Assembly (NCBI RefSeq): GCF_021026335.1
Contig: NZ_JAJNCY010000001.1
Span: 868,001-932,000 of the forward strand
From: Rhizobium sp. C1
Lineage (GTDB): Bacteria > Pseudomonadota > Alphaproteobacteria > Rhizobiales > Rhizobiaceae
DNA length: 64,000 nucleotides
Direction of reading: 5' to 3'
How positions within the stretch are numbered: position 1 is the stretch's first letter; each line of letters begins with the position of its first letter. The translations under genes were made by a program, and so were the position numbers. The notes beneath the pieces were generated by a model. That model was not told the origin of the DNA. It searched no databases and was given only the letters and a program-made list of their open reading frames with translations. Shown here in pieces: positions 12,762 to 22,342 of the stretch.

Positions 12762-14312
12762 TCAGGCCGTGGCGTCCGGCGCGACATAACGCGGGAAGAC
12801 GGGTGTCGGCTGGTCTATTGCCGTGCCGGAAACGAGGCGGCCGGCACTGCCCAGGGCATCGAAGCCGCGCTTATCGGCAGGCACGGCGACGAGATCAAGC
12901 AGCTTCGCCGACGAAGTCGGCATGAAGGGCTGCAGAAGGATCGCGATCTGGCGCACGGTTTCGGCGGTGACGTAAAGCACGGTTTCCATGCGCTTCGGAT
13001 CGGTCTTCTTCAACGCCCAGGGCTCCTGGCCGGCAAAGTAGCGGTCGCCCTCGGCAACGGCGGCGATGATCGCGGTGACAGCCTTGTGGATGGCGAAATT
13101 GCCCATCTCGGTGCGCGCCACGTCGATCACGCCGTCGATATGCGCGAGCATCGCCTTGTCTTCGTCCGTCAGCGGGCCGCATTCCGGGATCTTGCCATCG
13201 CAGTTCTTGAAGATCATCGACAGCGAGCGGCTGGCAAGGTTGCCGATGCCGTTGGCGAGGTCGGAGTTGATGCGGGTGGCAATTGCGTCGTCGCTATAGC
13301 TGCCGTCCTGCCCGAAGGAGACTTCACGCATGAAGAAATAGCGGATCTGGTCGAGGCCGAAATGGTCGATCAGGTTGAACGGATCGACGACATTGCCGAC
13401 CGACTTCGACATCTTCTCTCCCTTGTTGAGAAGGAAGCCGTGGGCGTAGACGCGCTTCGGCAGATCGACACCGGCCGACATCAGGAAGGCGGGCCAGTAG
13501 ACGGCGTGGAAACGGATGATGTCCTTGCCGATGATGTGGATCGCAGGCCAGAACTTCCAGAGCGGAGCGTTTTCGTCCGGGTAGCCGGCCGCTGTGATGT
13601 AGTTGGTCAGCGCATCGACCCAGACATACATGACATGGGCCGGATTGCCGGGAACCGGGATGCCCCAGTTGAAGGTCGTGCGCGAGATCGAGAGGTCCTT
13701 GAGGCCGGACTTGACGAAGGAGATGACCTCGTTGCGGCGCTCGGACGGGCCGATGAATTCCGGATGCGCCTCGTAATAGGCCAGGAGCTTGTCGCCGTAG
13801 GCGGAGAGCTTGAAGAAATAGCTTTCCTCTTCCACCCATTCGACCGGCGAACCGAGCGGTTCGCGGCGGACGCCATCGGTGCCAACGGTCGTTTCGCTCT
13901 CGTCGAAATAGGCTTCCTGGCGCACGGAATACCAGCCGCCATAGGTGGCGAGGTAGATGTCGCCTCGCTCTTCCATCTTTTTCCACAGTGCCTGCACGGC
14001 AATGCGGTGACGCTCTTCGGTCGTGCGGATAAAGTCGTCGTTCGAGCAGTTCAGGCGCTTCAGGAGGTCGCGGAAGACGGCCGAGTTGCGGTCGGCGAGC
14101 GCGAGCGGGGTGATGCCCTCTTTCTCCGCCGTCTGCTGCATCTTCTGGCCATGTTCGTCCGTGCCGGAGAGGAAACGAACCTCGCGGCCCTCCAGGCGCT
14201 GGAAGCGTGCCATCACGTCGGTCGCAATCGCCGTATAGGCGTGCCCGATATGCGGTGCGCCGTTGGGATAGAAGATCGGGGTCGTGATATAGAAGCGCTC
14301 TTGTTCGGTCAT
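12762..14312 (-). CDS. metG: methionyl-tRNA synthetase
   Basis: A 516-residue class I synthetase. It has HIGH as PHIGHAY (residues 20-26) and KMSKS as GEKMSKSVG around residue 300. There is no four-Cys zinc knuckle in the connecting peptide and no C-terminal tRNA-binding fusion, so it is the short form. It charges tRNA-Met and so supports both initiation and elongation. The ATG at 14312 opens '[18 protein letters not shown]'. It heads the metG-tatD-MBL run; the gene that would usually precede it, holB, is separated from it here by the rightward TauE gene. Confidence 0.97.
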   Translation of the reverse strand: MTEQERFYITTPIFYPNGAPHIGHAYTAIATDVMARFQRLEGREVRFLSGTDEHGQKMQQTAEKEGITPLALADRNSAVFRDLLKRLNCSNDDFIRTTEERHRIAVQALWKKMEERGDIYLATYGGWYSVRQEAYFDESETTVGTDGVRREPLGSPVEWVEEESYFFKLSAYGDKLLAYYEAHPEFIGPSERRNEVISFVKSGLKDLSISRTTFNWGIPVPGNPAHVMYVWVDALTNYITAAGYPDENAPLWKFWPAIHIIGKDIIRFHAVYWPAFLMSAGVDLPKRVYAHGFLLNKGEKMSKSVGNVVDPFNLIDHFGLDQIRYFFMREVSFGQDGSYSDDAIATRINSDLANGIGNLASRSLSMIFKNCDGKIPECGPLTDEDKAMLAHIDGVIDVARTEMGNFAIHKAVTAIIAAVAEGDRYFAGQEPWALKKTDPKRMETVLYVTAETVRQIAILLQPFMPTSSAKLLDLVAVPADKRGFDALGSAGRLVSGTAIDQPTPVFPRYVAPDATA

Positions 14313-14402
14313 GTCTTGATATCTGCATTGAAACGTTGGCTTGGCTTCTAAACCAGTTTCCGCTCAAACGAAACCACCGTTTTGAGGTGGGCATACCATA
14401 CG

Positions 14403-14432
14403 TTGACATGCCTGACCCGCTGGCGCTATCCA
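14403..14432 (+). promoter_or_regulatory. predicted promoter of the TauE/SafE gene
   Basis: TTGACA and TATCCA are separated by 18 bases. Downstream lie a GCCGGC-TCCCC-GCCGGC hairpin (14452-14468) and a GGAGGG ribosome site (14478-14483), all ahead of the TauE frame. Predicted by eye. Confidence 0.5.
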
Positions 14433-14490
14433 GTGCCGCATAAATGCAGAGGCCGGCTCCCCGCCGGCAACGTCTCCGGAGGGTGAGCCG

Positions 14491-15282
14491 CTGGGCCCGA
14501 CCGACAGTTTCGATCTTCTCTATTCGCTCTCCGGCCTTGTCGTCGGCTTTCTGATCGGCCTCACGGGCGTGGGCGGCGGTTCGCTGATGACGCCGATCCT
14601 GGTTCTGGTCTTTGGCGTGCATCCGGCCTCGGCGGTCGGAACGGACCTCCTCTTTGCAGCCGCAACGAAGATCGTGGGAACCGGTATTCATGGCTGGAAA
14701 GGGACGATCGACTGGAAGATCGTCCGGAACCTGGCCGTCGGCAGCGTTCCCGCCGCCGCGCTGACGCTCTACTTCATCTCAGGCGTCGATCACGGCGCCC
14801 AGACAAAACTGCTGACGCTGATCCTGGGTGTTGTTCTGGTCCTCGTTGCGGTGGTGCTCGCCTTGCGGCCCCTGATCGTGCGTCTATCGCTCAATATCCA
14901 GCGTGAGCGCGTGCCGCTGACCGAACGGCAGCGCGCCATCGCCACGACCATCCTCGGATTTACGCTGGGTGTCCTGGTCACGGCCTCGTCGGTGGGCGCA
15001 GGCGCCATGGGCGTCACGATCCTGCTGATCCTCTATCCGTACCTAAAACTTAGCGATCTGGTCGGATCTGACATCGTCCATGCCGTACCGCTAACGCTGA
15101 TTGCCGGTGCGGGCTACTGGTATCTTGGCGAGGTCAAACCATTGATGCTGGCAGCGCTACTGCTGGGCTCTATCCCCGGCGTTATCGGCGGTAGCGTTCT
15201 GGCGCCCCGCCTGCCCGATCAGTACCTGCGCCCGGTACTTGCGGCCGTACTGGCTGCCGCCGGCCTCAAGATGCTCTTCTGA
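14491..15282 (+). CDS. TauE/SafE family sulfite/organosulfonate exporter, probable CTG start
   Basis: A membrane protein of the TauE/SafE (former DUF81) family with about seven or eight hydrophobic segments. The repeated glycine-rich motif is seen as 'GLTGVGGGSLMTP' and, in the second half, 'VGAGAMGVTILLIL'. Family members are proposed anion exporters (sulfite, sulfoacetate). The reading frame is open from 14416 with no ATG, GTG or TTG until GTG 14569, which would cut off the first membrane helix (DLLYSLSGLVVGFLIGL). CTG 14491 lies 7 bases after GGAGGG and gives 263 residues, so it is proposed as the start. It ends 1 base before holB's stop. Confidence 0.75.
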   Translation: MGPTDSFDLLYSLSGLVVGFLIGLTGVGGGSLMTPILVLVFGVHPASAVGTDLLFAAATKIVGTGIHGWKGTIDWKIVRNLAVGSVPAAALTLYFISGVDHGAQTKLLTLILGVVLVLVAVVLALRPLIVRLSLNIQRERVPLTERQRAIATTILGFTLGVLVTASSVGAGAMGVTILLILYPYLKLSDLVGSDIVHAVPLTLIAGAGYWYLGEVKPLMLAALLLGSIPGVIGGSVLAPRLPDQYLRPVLAAVLAAAGLKMLF

Positions 15283-15283
15283 A

Positions 15284-16315
15284 TCAGCCGAAGAGATAGG
15301 ATTCGACCGCGTTCATCACGATCTGCTTGCGATCCAGATTGTAGGCCACGGATGTATTGATCCGCTCCTTCAGCGCGGAAGACAGCTCCGATAGGCGCGC
15401 GGCACCGGCAATGTCGCCGTTCAACGCCGCCGAGCGGGCATCACTCTCGATACGCCGGATCAGATTGTCGGTAAAGAATGTAAAGATCGTCTCGCCGCCT
15501 TTTGCTGATAGCGCGTCGGCGAGCTTGATCAGGTCCTGCCTCTGCTGGCCGCCCGGCGCCTGGGAAAGCACCTTTTCGAAGGCATTGAGGATATCCAGCC
15601 CACCGTAATTCACCAGCTTCAGCGCTTCGGACACACTGCCGCCAGCCTGAGTAAACAGGGCGTCGCGGCTTTGCGGATTGATCTCGAAGCCGAGCCCCTT
15701 CAGCGCGCGTTCCAGATCGGGGTCGGAAAGCGGCCGCAGAGGCAGCGGCAGGCAGCGCGAACGGATCGTCGGCAGGAGCTTGCCCGGCGCGTGTGACAGC
15801 ACCAGAAACATGGCGCGCCTGGGCGGTTCCTCAAGCATCTTCAGGATGGCGTTGGCGGCGTTTCGGTTGAGGTCGTCGGCCGTATCGACAATGACGATCC
15901 GCCAATTGTCCGACCCCGATGTCTGCGCAAAGAATCGCCCTGCCCGCCGCACTTCATCGATGGTGATCGCGCTCTTGAACCGGCCGGCCTTTTCATCAAA
16001 GGGCCGGGTCAGATGGATCAAGTTATGCGACGCGCCCGACGCGACCTGACGAAAATGGACAGAGGCCGGATCGGGTGGCGAAACCGCTTCAGGCGCGGAC
16101 TGTGGGTCCGGGTAGGCCAGTACATGATTGGCAAACCGAAAGGCGAGCGTCGCCTTGCCGATCCCTTCAGGTCCCTCGATCAGGATGGCATGGTGGCTCT
16201 TTCCCGACTTGTAGGCGCGGCCAAGGAAGCCCAGCGCCGCATCATGACCGAAGAGAGACAGGCTCTCCGCCGGAGGGCGTGCGCCGTCCAGAATGCCGTC
16301 TTCGGCATGGCTCAT
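15284..16315 (-). CDS. holB: DNA polymerase III delta prime subunit
   Basis: A 343-residue clamp-loader subunit. The AAA+ core has Walker A '[13 protein letters not shown]' near residue 45, sensor 1 region '[20 protein letters not shown]', and '[16 protein letters not shown]' as the SRC motif. There is no Cys4 zinc module of the usual spacing, as in other alphaproteobacterial HolB proteins I recall. It works with gamma/tau and delta to load the beta clamp. The start overlaps the tmk stop by 4 bases (ATGA), so it is translated with tmk. Confidence 0.93.
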   Translation of the reverse strand: MSHAEDGILDGARPPAESLSLFGHDAALGFLGRAYKSGKSHHAILIEGPEGIGKATLAFRFANHVLAYPDPQSAPEAVSPPDPASVHFRQVASGASHNLIHLTRPFDEKAGRFKSAITIDEVRRAGRFFAQTSGSDNWRIVIVDTADDLNRNAANAILKMLEEPPRRAMFLVLSHAPGKLLPTIRSRCLPLPLRPLSDPDLERALKGLGFEINPQSRDALFTQAGGSVSEALKLVNYGGLDILNAFEKVLSQAPGGQQRQDLIKLADALSAKGGETIFTFFTDNLIRRIESDARSAALNGDIAGAARLSELSSALKERINTSVAYNLDRKQIVMNAVESYLFG

Positions 16316-17004
16316 CGGGCAGCACTCGCCCGGCTGCTGGTGGCGCGGGTCCGAATGGGCAGCATGGGTTCCACGATGCTGTAAACCGCTTCCGCGATCG
16401 CCTCCACGTGGCCGGAGGCATCGACCACGCGGCAGCGGAAAGGCTCGGCCGCCGCGATGTCCAGAAATGCTTCACGCCGCGTCTTGTGCGTCTCGAGTTC
16501 TTCCTTTTCGAAACGGTCAGGCGATGCGTCTGCATCCATCGCATCGAGACGCTTGCGTGCCCGCGCAAGACCGACTTCGGCAGGAAGATCGAAGATGATC
16601 GTACAATCGGGAATGGTGCCATCGATTGCAACACGCTCGAGATTGGCGACGAAATCATGCGGCAGATTGCCGGTGACGCCCTGATAGACGCGCGACGAAT
16701 CCATGAAGCGGTCGCAGAGTACGACCGAGCCTGCGGCGAGCGCCGGTTTGATCAGCTCTTCGACATGATCGTTGCGGGCGGCGGCAAACAGGATCGCCTC
16801 CATGCGCACACCGAATTCCTCTGCCGCACCGGAAAGAATGACATGGCGCACGGCTTCGGCGCCTGGCGAGCCGCCCGGTTCACGGGTCATGATCACATCG
16901 TAACCGGCACTGCGCAAACGCTCCGCCAGCAGCCGAATCTGCGTCGACTTACCGGCGCCCTCGCCGCCTTCAAATGTCACGAACAATCCGTTGTTTGCCG
17001 CCAA
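16312..17004 (-). CDS. tmk: thymidylate kinase
   Basis: A 230-residue dTMP kinase. P-loop 'GGEGAGKST' near residue 13, '[11 protein letters not shown]' substrate loop, '[13 protein letters not shown]' (DR-Y dTMP-binding motif) and the LID region 'RFEKEELE' are all visible. It converts dTMP to dTDP for DNA synthesis. It sits between the DacA-like gene and holB in the usual alphaproteobacterial dac-tmk-holB order, 42 bases after the dac stop. The last 15 residues are Arg/Ser/Ala-rich and probably disordered. Confidence 0.96.
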   Translation of the reverse strand: MAANNGLFVTFEGGEGAGKSTQIRLLAERLRSAGYDVIMTREPGGSPGAEAVRHVILSGAAEEFGVRMEAILFAAARNDHVEELIKPALAAGSVVLCDRFMDSSRVYQGVTGNLPHDFVANLERVAIDGTIPDCTIIFDLPAEVGLARARKRLDAMDADASPDRFEKEELETHKTRREAFLDIAAAEPFRCRVVDASGHVEAIAEAVYSIVEPMLPIRTRATSSRASAAR

Positions 17005-17046
17005 AGCCTTTTCCCGATCGGACTTTCATCGCCCGCCATGCAATCA

Positions 17047-18213
17047 TCAGAGCCAGAAGAACAGGAGCTCCCACACCGCGTCAAGAGCACGTGCCGTGAG
17101 CGATCCGCCGCGCACGTCGTTCTGCGCATACACAGGCACTTCCTGAAGCACTTCCTCGCCATTGTACAGCCTGAGCGCGCCGACCTTCGCGCCTTTTTCC
17201 ACCGGAGCCCTGAAAGGCCAGTCATAGGCAATGCGCGCGGTCAGGCGATCCGGCAGTCTCTTGTCTTGAAAGATCGAAACCGGCGTTTTTGCGGCAACGG
17301 CCACATGCGAATCAGCGCCGCCATAGACGGGCACGTCGCCGATCACCTCTCCGGCCGCAAAAATCTGCCGCTTCTCGAAGGCGCTCAGGCCCCATTCCAG
17401 CACATTTCGTGCCTCGTCCTCGCGCTCTTTCGGGCTCGATAATCCGCTCATGGCCAGATAGAGCCGTACGCCGTTGCGCTCGACGGTGGCAACGATCCCG
17501 TAGCCGTCCTCTTCGGAATAGCCTGTCGCGAAACCATCGCTGCCTTCTACGCTGGCAAAAAGCGGGAACCTGTTACGCTGCTTGATCTTGTTCCACTCGA
17601 AATCGCGAATGGCAAAATAAGGGAAGTAATCGGGATAATTACCGTGAAGGTCGCGCGACAGAATCACCAGGTCGCGCATCGTCATGCGGTTGCGTTCATC
17701 CGGCAGACCGGAGGAATTGGCGAAGTTCGATTTTTTCAGACCGATATCCTTTGCCCGCGCATTGAGCTTTTCCGTGAAGGCGGCGTCGCTGCCGGAAATG
17801 CCCTCGGCGAGAATGATGCAGGCATCGTTGGCCTGCTGGACGATCATTCCCTTGAGCAGATCCTCAACGCGGATGCGCGACTTCAGGGCCGCGAACATGG
17901 TGGACGTACGCGACAGCGCGCCGCCCGTGCGCCAGGCATATTCCGAAACCGGAAATTCCCTATCGAGCGTCAACTCATTGGTTTTGAGAAGATGAAAGAC
18001 ATATTCCGCCGTCATCAGCTTCATTAGGGAAGCTGACTGAACAGGCTCATCCGCCTTCTTGTTCAGAAGGATCGTGCCGGTCTCGGCCTCGATCATGAAG
18101 GCCTGCTTGGCCTTGGTCGCAATAGGCTCGCCGGCGAGCGCAGCACAGAGCCCGCACCACAACAGCCCGACGACAAACGTCAGGAGGGTCGCAGCCTTTG
18201 CCCGGTTTTTCAT
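17047..18213 (-). CDS. DacA/DacF-like D-alanyl-D-alanine carboxypeptidase with altered active-site motifs
   Basis: A 388-residue penicillin-binding protein of the S11 peptidase (PBP5/DacF) family. It has an N-terminal signal peptide (residues 1-28), catalytic SLMK (Ser62-Lys65), PBP5 C-terminal beta domain and a C-terminal amphipathic end (DAVWELLFFWL) for membrane anchoring. The usual SxN motif reads Q127-A-N129, and the usual KTG reads A229-T-G231. The nucleophile and its Lys are intact, but the other two motifs have lost Ser and Lys. Start ATG 18213 ('MKNRAKAATLL') fits a signal peptide; the longer frame is implausible. It is downstream of rlpA, another septal or cell-wall gene. Activity is uncertain. 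Confidence 0.85.
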   Translation of the reverse strand: MKNRAKAATLLTFVVGLLWCGLCAALAGEPIATKAKQAFMIEAETGTILLNKKADEPVQSASLMKLMTAEYVFHLLKTNELTLDREFPVSEYAWRTGGALSRTSTMFAALKSRIRVEDLLKGMIVQQANDACIILAEGISGSDAAFTEKLNARAKDIGLKKSNFANSSGLPDERNRMTMRDLVILSRDLHGNYPDYFPYFAIRDFEWNKIKQRNRFPLFASVEGSDGFATGYSEEDGYGIVATVERNGVRLYLAMSGLSSPKEREDEARNVLEWGLSAFEKRQIFAAGEVIGDVPVYGGADSHVAVAAKTPVSIFQDKRLPDRLTARIAYDWPFRAPVEKGAKVGALRLYNGEEVLQEVPVYAQNDVRGGSLTARALDAVWELLFFWL

Positions 18214-18262
18214 CGTTGCCGCCCCGTTACATTTCTGCAAGACGGCCCGAAGTCGCTCCGCC

Positions 18263-19309
18263 TCAGCCGCCGTTATCGCCGATATAGGATGCGCGAATCT
18301 TGTCCGCATTCAGTTCATACGTCTCTGCGACCAATGCCCGGAAAGGTGCGTTAGCGCCAGTATGTTCTTCGGTATTGACATAGCCGGAGGCAAGACTCCG
18401 CTGCCGGCCGGAAGCAAGCTCCATCGAACCGGGGCGGATGCGCGGCACCGGACCGACCTCGGGCAGAAGAACGAAGCCGGAAGACTGGACCTGGAACGGG
18501 ATCGGCGCTTCCATCGGCTCACCGAGAGCCAGCGCCGGTGCGCGCTTCTGGACGGGCGCGACCACCGGCATCGCCCTGGGCATCGGAACCGAAGGCGAGA
18601 TCGACGTCATGGAGCGCGGAAGAGCACCAGGAGGCAATCTCGTATCGTTGGACGCGACCATCACGCCAGGGGCAACCTGGCTCGGCATGAAGCGGCTACC
18701 TTTCGGAACATAGGAGGCCATGAGGAAGGCCTGATCCTGTCCGTCCATGCGCGCGCGGCCGACATACTGAACGCGCACCTTCGCCGTGCCATGGCCCTTC
18801 ATGTCGAGCATTTCGGCCGTCTTGCTGGAAAGGTCGATGATGCGGCCGCGCTCGTAGGGCCCGCGGTCGTTGACGCGGACGATGATCGAGGCGCCATTAG
18901 TCATGTTGGTGACACGCGCATAACTCGGCAGCGGAAATGTCGGGTGGGCCGCAGTCAGGGCGCTGGTGTCATAGATTTCGCCGTTCGCCGTATAGCGACC
19001 GTGGAACGCGGAGCCATACCAGGAGGCAAAGCCGACGCGGTCATAGTTGCGGTCTTCCTTGGGGTAATAGACCTGCCCCTTCACGACATAGGGCTTGCCG
19101 ACCATGTCGCGCCCGCCGCCCTTGGGGACCGGACCATGAAATACAACGCGCGGGCTGGCCTTCACGCCATATTTCGACTCAGCAAAATATTCCTTGCCGT
19201 GCCTGGATGAGGATTTCGTTGCGGTCGTCGTCCCGCATGCTGCAAGCGACCCCATGGCCAAAGAAAGCGTAAGCAGACGCAGTCCCGTTTTGACGCGGCG
19301 ATCCACCAT
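18263..19309 (-). CDS. rlpA: RlpA-like septal ring lytic transglycosylase lipoprotein
   Basis: A 348-residue lipoprotein. Signal peptide and lipobox LAAC are at about residues 22-25. The double-psi beta-barrel core has 'GFASWYGSAFHGRYTANGEIYD', 'TAAHPTFPLPSYARVTN', 'VRVNDRGPY' and 'RIIDLSSKTAEML'. In family members the first Glu and Asp of this barrel cleave peptidoglycan lacking stem peptides. The C-terminal third is Pro/Ala/Met-rich and has no clear SPOR domain. It is the first gene of the leftward run rlpA-dac-tmk-holB. Confidence 0.93.
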   Translation of the reverse strand: MVDRRVKTGLRLLTLSLAMGSLAACGTTTATKSSSRHGKEYFAESKYGVKASPRVVFHGPVPKGGGRDMVGKPYVVKGQVYYPKEDRNYDRVGFASWYGSAFHGRYTANGEIYDTSALTAAHPTFPLPSYARVTNMTNGASIIVRVNDRGPYERGRIIDLSSKTAEMLDMKGHGTAKVRVQYVGRARMDGQDQAFLMASYVPKGSRFMPSQVAPGVMVASNDTRLPPGALPRSMTSISPSVPMPRAMPVVAPVQKRAPALALGEPMEAPIPFQVQSSGFVLLPEVGPVPRIRPGSMELASGRQRSLASGYVNTEEHTGANAPFRALVAETYELNADKIRASYIGDNGG

Positions 19310-19841
19310 ACCTGATTGTCCCCTTGCAACGCTACTCAGTACAAAAACGTTTGCGGGTCAGTCGACGACGCACTCTGTCCCGCGCCACCGGCTTATGCCG
19401 CTTTTTAATCTAACTGTTCCTTAATCATGACAGGAAAAGGGCCAATTGCCCAAGCAAAGGAGCAACAGAGGCGCTATCTTTTGCGTTATGGTTAACCAAT
19501 CGTTACTTTGCTTGCGATATACTGCTGCAGAGAGAAGCATAGCGGAACCCCGGCGCGGCCAAGGGAGCCCTTGTGGTTGGCAACAGCGCCAACACGCCGG
19601 CATACATTGCCGCACCGGCCGCCACATCATGCTCCGGCGCATCCCCGACACTCCTGCATGCCGCGCTGAAAATGCGCTCTCGATCGACCTCAGCCAAAGG
19701 CAACCGACAGAAGCGCGGGCTGCGACAAAAAGTTCACCCGCGCCACGGAACAAATCACCTTTCCGCCCGTAATAAGGAGGCCTTACAATAACGTATTCGA
19801 CGGTTCCCGATTTTCGGCCCCGCCGGTGGGAGGAGCTCCTC
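19310..19841. other. 532-bp intergenic region between divergent rlpA and MFS gene
   Basis: No convincing gene is seen. Open frames on both strands here are Arg/Ser/Cys-rich and lack a ribosome site. The region holds a GGTTAACC palindrome near 19490 and a weak 4-bp hairpin followed by CTTTTT at 19389-19406. It must contain the promoters of both flanking genes. Confidence 0.6.
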
Positions 19842-21107
19842 ATGACACCCATGCAAAGTCTTCGTATTCTCACACCATCGCAGCGGAATACAGTGATTGC
19901 CAGCTTTCTAGGCTGGACGCTCGATGCCTTCGATTTTTTCATCCTTGTGTTTGTCATCAAGGACATCGCGAAGGAATTCAATACGAGTATTCCTGCCGTA
20001 TCGATCGCTATCTTTCTCACGCTCGCCATGCGGCCGATCGGTGCGCTCCTCTTCGGGCTGGCCTCCGACCGCTACGGCCGTCGTCTCACCCTCATGGTCG
20101 ATGTTCTTCTTTATTCGCTGCTCGAATTGCTCTCCGGCTTTTCGACGGGGCTGACGATGTTCATCGTGCTGCGCCTGCTTTACGGCGTCGCAATGGGCGG
20201 CGAATGGGGCGTCGGTGCCTCATTGACCATGGAAACGGTTCCGCCGCAGGCGCGCGGCCTTGTTTCAGGCCTGTTACAGGCAGGTTATCCGGCGGGATAC
20301 CTGCTTGCCTCCATCGTCTTCTTTCTGCTCTATCCGATTATCGGCTGGCGCGGCATGTTCTTCGTCGGCGCCCTGCCCGCGCTGCTTGTTCTTTATATCC
20401 GCCGCAATGTCGAGGAATCGCCGGCGTTTTTGAAGCGTCAGCAACAGGTTCAGAAACCCTTCATGACGGTTCTGAAAAACAATGTGCCGCTGTTCATCTG
20501 GACGGTTATCCTCATGACGGCCTTCAACTTCTTCAGCCACGGCACCCAGGACATCTACCCGACTTTCCTAGAGGCGCAGCGCGGCTATGACAGCCACACC
20601 ACCGGAGCGATCGCCATCGTCTACAATATTGGCGCGATCTGCGGCGGCCTGTTTTTCGGAAGCCTCTCGCAGCGCATCGGCCGGCGCAAGGCGATCGTGA
20701 TTGCAGCGTTGCTTGCAATTCCTGCGGCATGGTTCTGGGTCTATGCGCCGGGACCTGTGCTTCTGGCGGCAGGTGCTTTCGTGCTGCAATTCTTCGTCCA
20801 GGGCGCCTGGGGCGTTATTCCGGTTCACCTGAACGAATTGTCACCCGATGAGGTTCGCGGCACATTTCCCGGCTTTGCCTACCAGCTCGGCAATCTGCTC
20901 GCCTCAGGCAATGCCACCCTGCAGACGACACTCGCCGCGCATTGGAACGGCGATTACGCCCTGGCATTGTTCAGCGTGGCAATCGCCGTCGCGGCCGCCG
21001 TGGCGCTGCTGGCGGGCTTCGGCTACGAGAAACGCAATGTCGAGTTCGGCATTCCGGATTCCCAACCGCCGCACCCCGTCACGACCGTGATCCAAAAGAG
21101 CGCCTGA
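19842..21107 (+). CDS. MFS transporter, SHS/sialate-lactate symporter-like
   Basis: A 421-residue major facilitator with twelve predicted helices. 'GWTLDAFDFFILVFVI' in helix 1 and 'GLASDRYGRR' (loop 2-3 signature) are typical of the SHS family (lactate, pyruvate, sialate:H+ symport) and related aromatic-acid carriers. A second signature-like loop is 'GSLSQRIGRRKA'. The start at 19842 has GGGAGGAG 7 bases upstream; that site is embedded in a GAGGAGCTCCTC palindrome. It stands alone between a long intergenic region and tRNA-Ser. The substrate is not determined; a monocarboxylate is the best guess. Confidence 0.88.
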   Translation: MTPMQSLRILTPSQRNTVIASFLGWTLDAFDFFILVFVIKDIAKEFNTSIPAVSIAIFLTLAMRPIGALLFGLASDRYGRRLTLMVDVLLYSLLELLSGFSTGLTMFIVLRLLYGVAMGGEWGVGASLTMETVPPQARGLVSGLLQAGYPAGYLLASIVFFLLYPIIGWRGMFFVGALPALLVLYIRRNVEESPAFLKRQQQVQKPFMTVLKNNVPLFIWTVILMTAFNFFSHGTQDIYPTFLEAQRGYDSHTTGAIAIVYNIGAICGGLFFGSLSQRIGRRKAIVIAALLAIPAAWFWVYAPGPVLLAAGAFVLQFFVQGAWGVIPVHLNELSPDEVRGTFPGFAYQLGNLLASGNATLQTTLAAHWNGDYALALFSVAIAVAAAVALLAGFGYEKRNVEFGIPDSQPPHPVTTVIQKSA

Positions 21108-21332
21108 CACTTGCCCCATGGAGAATGGCGGATCATGCTTCGCCATTCTTCCCTGAACGCCGAGAGATTTGGCGACGGCAACCGACCATTGGCGGAACAC
21201 GTTGACGTGGGAGACAAAAATGTTAAAAGCCGCTCAAGATCGTATGTGCTGCCGCGAACCACCGGCAGCGGTTTCGCGCAGGTGTACCCGGCTCAACTGA
21301 CCGGAAGTTCATGGCCCGACCGTTCGATCGGA

Positions 21333-21422
21333 GGATGGGTGTCCGAGTGGTTTAAGGAACCGGTCTTGAAAACCGGCGTGCGGGAGACCGTACCGTGGGT
21401 TCGAATCCCACCCCATCCGCCA
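21333..21422 (+). tRNA. tRNA-Ser, anticodon UGA
   Basis: A 90-base tRNA with acceptor GGATGGG/CCCATCC, discriminator G, encoded CCA, anticodon arm CCGGT-CTTGAAA-ACCGG with anticodon TGA at 21367-21369, a long class II variable arm (GTGCGGGAGACCGTAC), and T-arm GTGGG-TTCGAAT-CCCAC. The long variable arm and anticodon identify serine (UCA and wobble codons). Confidence 0.97.
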
Positions 21423-21559
21423 AGCCTTACCTTGTCCAGCCCTCACCGCATCGAGCTGCGCACACACGGCGGGTGTCCAAATTGCGGCCCTGGGGCGCCT
21501 GTCAGTCGTGCCTCATTTTTTTCATCACAACATCACCATTTTTAATCGAAGCTTAGCAC

Positions 21560-21587
21560 CTTGCGGAACACAACTGGAACATATAGT
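21560..21587 (+). promoter_or_regulatory. lexA promoter with embedded SOS box
   Basis: CTTGCG and TATAGT are 16 bases apart. Between them lies GAACACAACTGGAAC (21566-21580), an exact GAAC-N7-GAAC LexA operator. A second, imperfect copy (GTTC-N7-GTTT) follows at 21592-21606. This is the classic autoregulated layout. The rest of the tRNA-lexA gap shows only a T-run near 21513. Confidence 0.8.
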
Positions 21588-21631
21588 GTCTGTTCTGGAT
21601 TTGTTTCATTTGATTCCCTCGGGGTGCACCC

Positions 21632-22342
21632 ATGCTGACTCGCAAACAACAGGAACTGCTCCTTTTCATTCATGAGAGGATGAAGGAGTCCGGAATTCCA
21701 CCTTCTTTCGACGAGATGAAGGATGCGTTGGATCTGGCATCCAAGTCTGGCATTCACCGGTTGATCACGGCGCTCGAAGAGCGCGGCTTCATTCGCAGAC
21801 TACCGAACCGGGCGCGGGCGCTGGAAGTCATCAAGCTGCCAGAGGCCTATACCGCCAGCCTGCAACCACGCCGCGGCTTTTCGCCAAGCGTGATCGAAGG
21901 AAGCCTTGGCAAGGCGCCCGAACCGCCGAAGGTGCAGTTGCCCGCCAATGACGATGCGAGCGTCACGGTACCCGTCATGGGACGTATCGCCGCCGGCGTA
22001 CCGATTTCGGCGATCCAGAACAACACGCATGAAATTGCCGTGCCATCGCAGATGCTCGGCAATGGCGAGCATTATGCGCTGGAGGTAAAAGGCGACTCGA
22101 TGATCGACGCCGGGATTCTCGACGGCGACACGGTGATTATCCGCAACACATCCAATGCGAGCCCCGGCGAAATTGTGGTGGCTCTCATCGATGATGAGGA
22201 AGCGACGCTGAAGCGGTTTCGTCGCAAGGGTGCTTCCATTGCGCTGGAGGCTGCTAACCCGGCCTATGAAACGCGCATTTTTGGGCCCGATCGCGTCAAG
22301 ATACAGGGAAAGCTGGTCGGCTTGATCCGCCGCTATCATTGA
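21632..22342 (+). CDS. lexA: LexA SOS repressor
   Basis: A 236-residue LexA. The N-terminal winged helix (residues 1-70) opens '[21 protein letters not shown]'. RecA-stimulated self-cleavage is expected at Ala121-Gly122 (RIAAGVPIS). The catalytic dyad is Ser156 (KGDSM) and Lys194 (ATLKRF). The N-terminal domain is of the alphaproteobacterial type that reads GTTC/GAAC direct repeats, and such repeats lie ahead of lexA, ssb and uvrA in this window. It overlaps the convergent comEC stop by 7 bases. Confidence 0.98.
   Translation: MLTRKQQELLLFIHERMKESGIPPSFDEMKDALDLASKSGIHRLITALEERGFIRRLPNRARALEVIKLPEAYTASLQPRRGFSPSVIEGSLGKAPEPPKVQLPANDDASVTVPVMGRIAAGVPISAIQNNTHEIAVPSQMLGNGEHYALEVKGDSMIDAGILDGDTVIIRNTSNASPGEIVVALIDDEEATLKRFRRKGASIALEAANPAYETRIFGPDRVKIQGKLVGLIRRYH

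Noticed and set aside
19421-20029. 202-residue minus-strand frame over the rlpA-MFS gap
   Set aside because: Half of it is antisense to the MFS gene; composition is Arg/Cys/Ser-rich and domain-free.
21333-21422. tRNA-Ser as a phage or island attachment site
   Set aside because: No second copy of its 3' end, no integrase and no mobile genes nearby.
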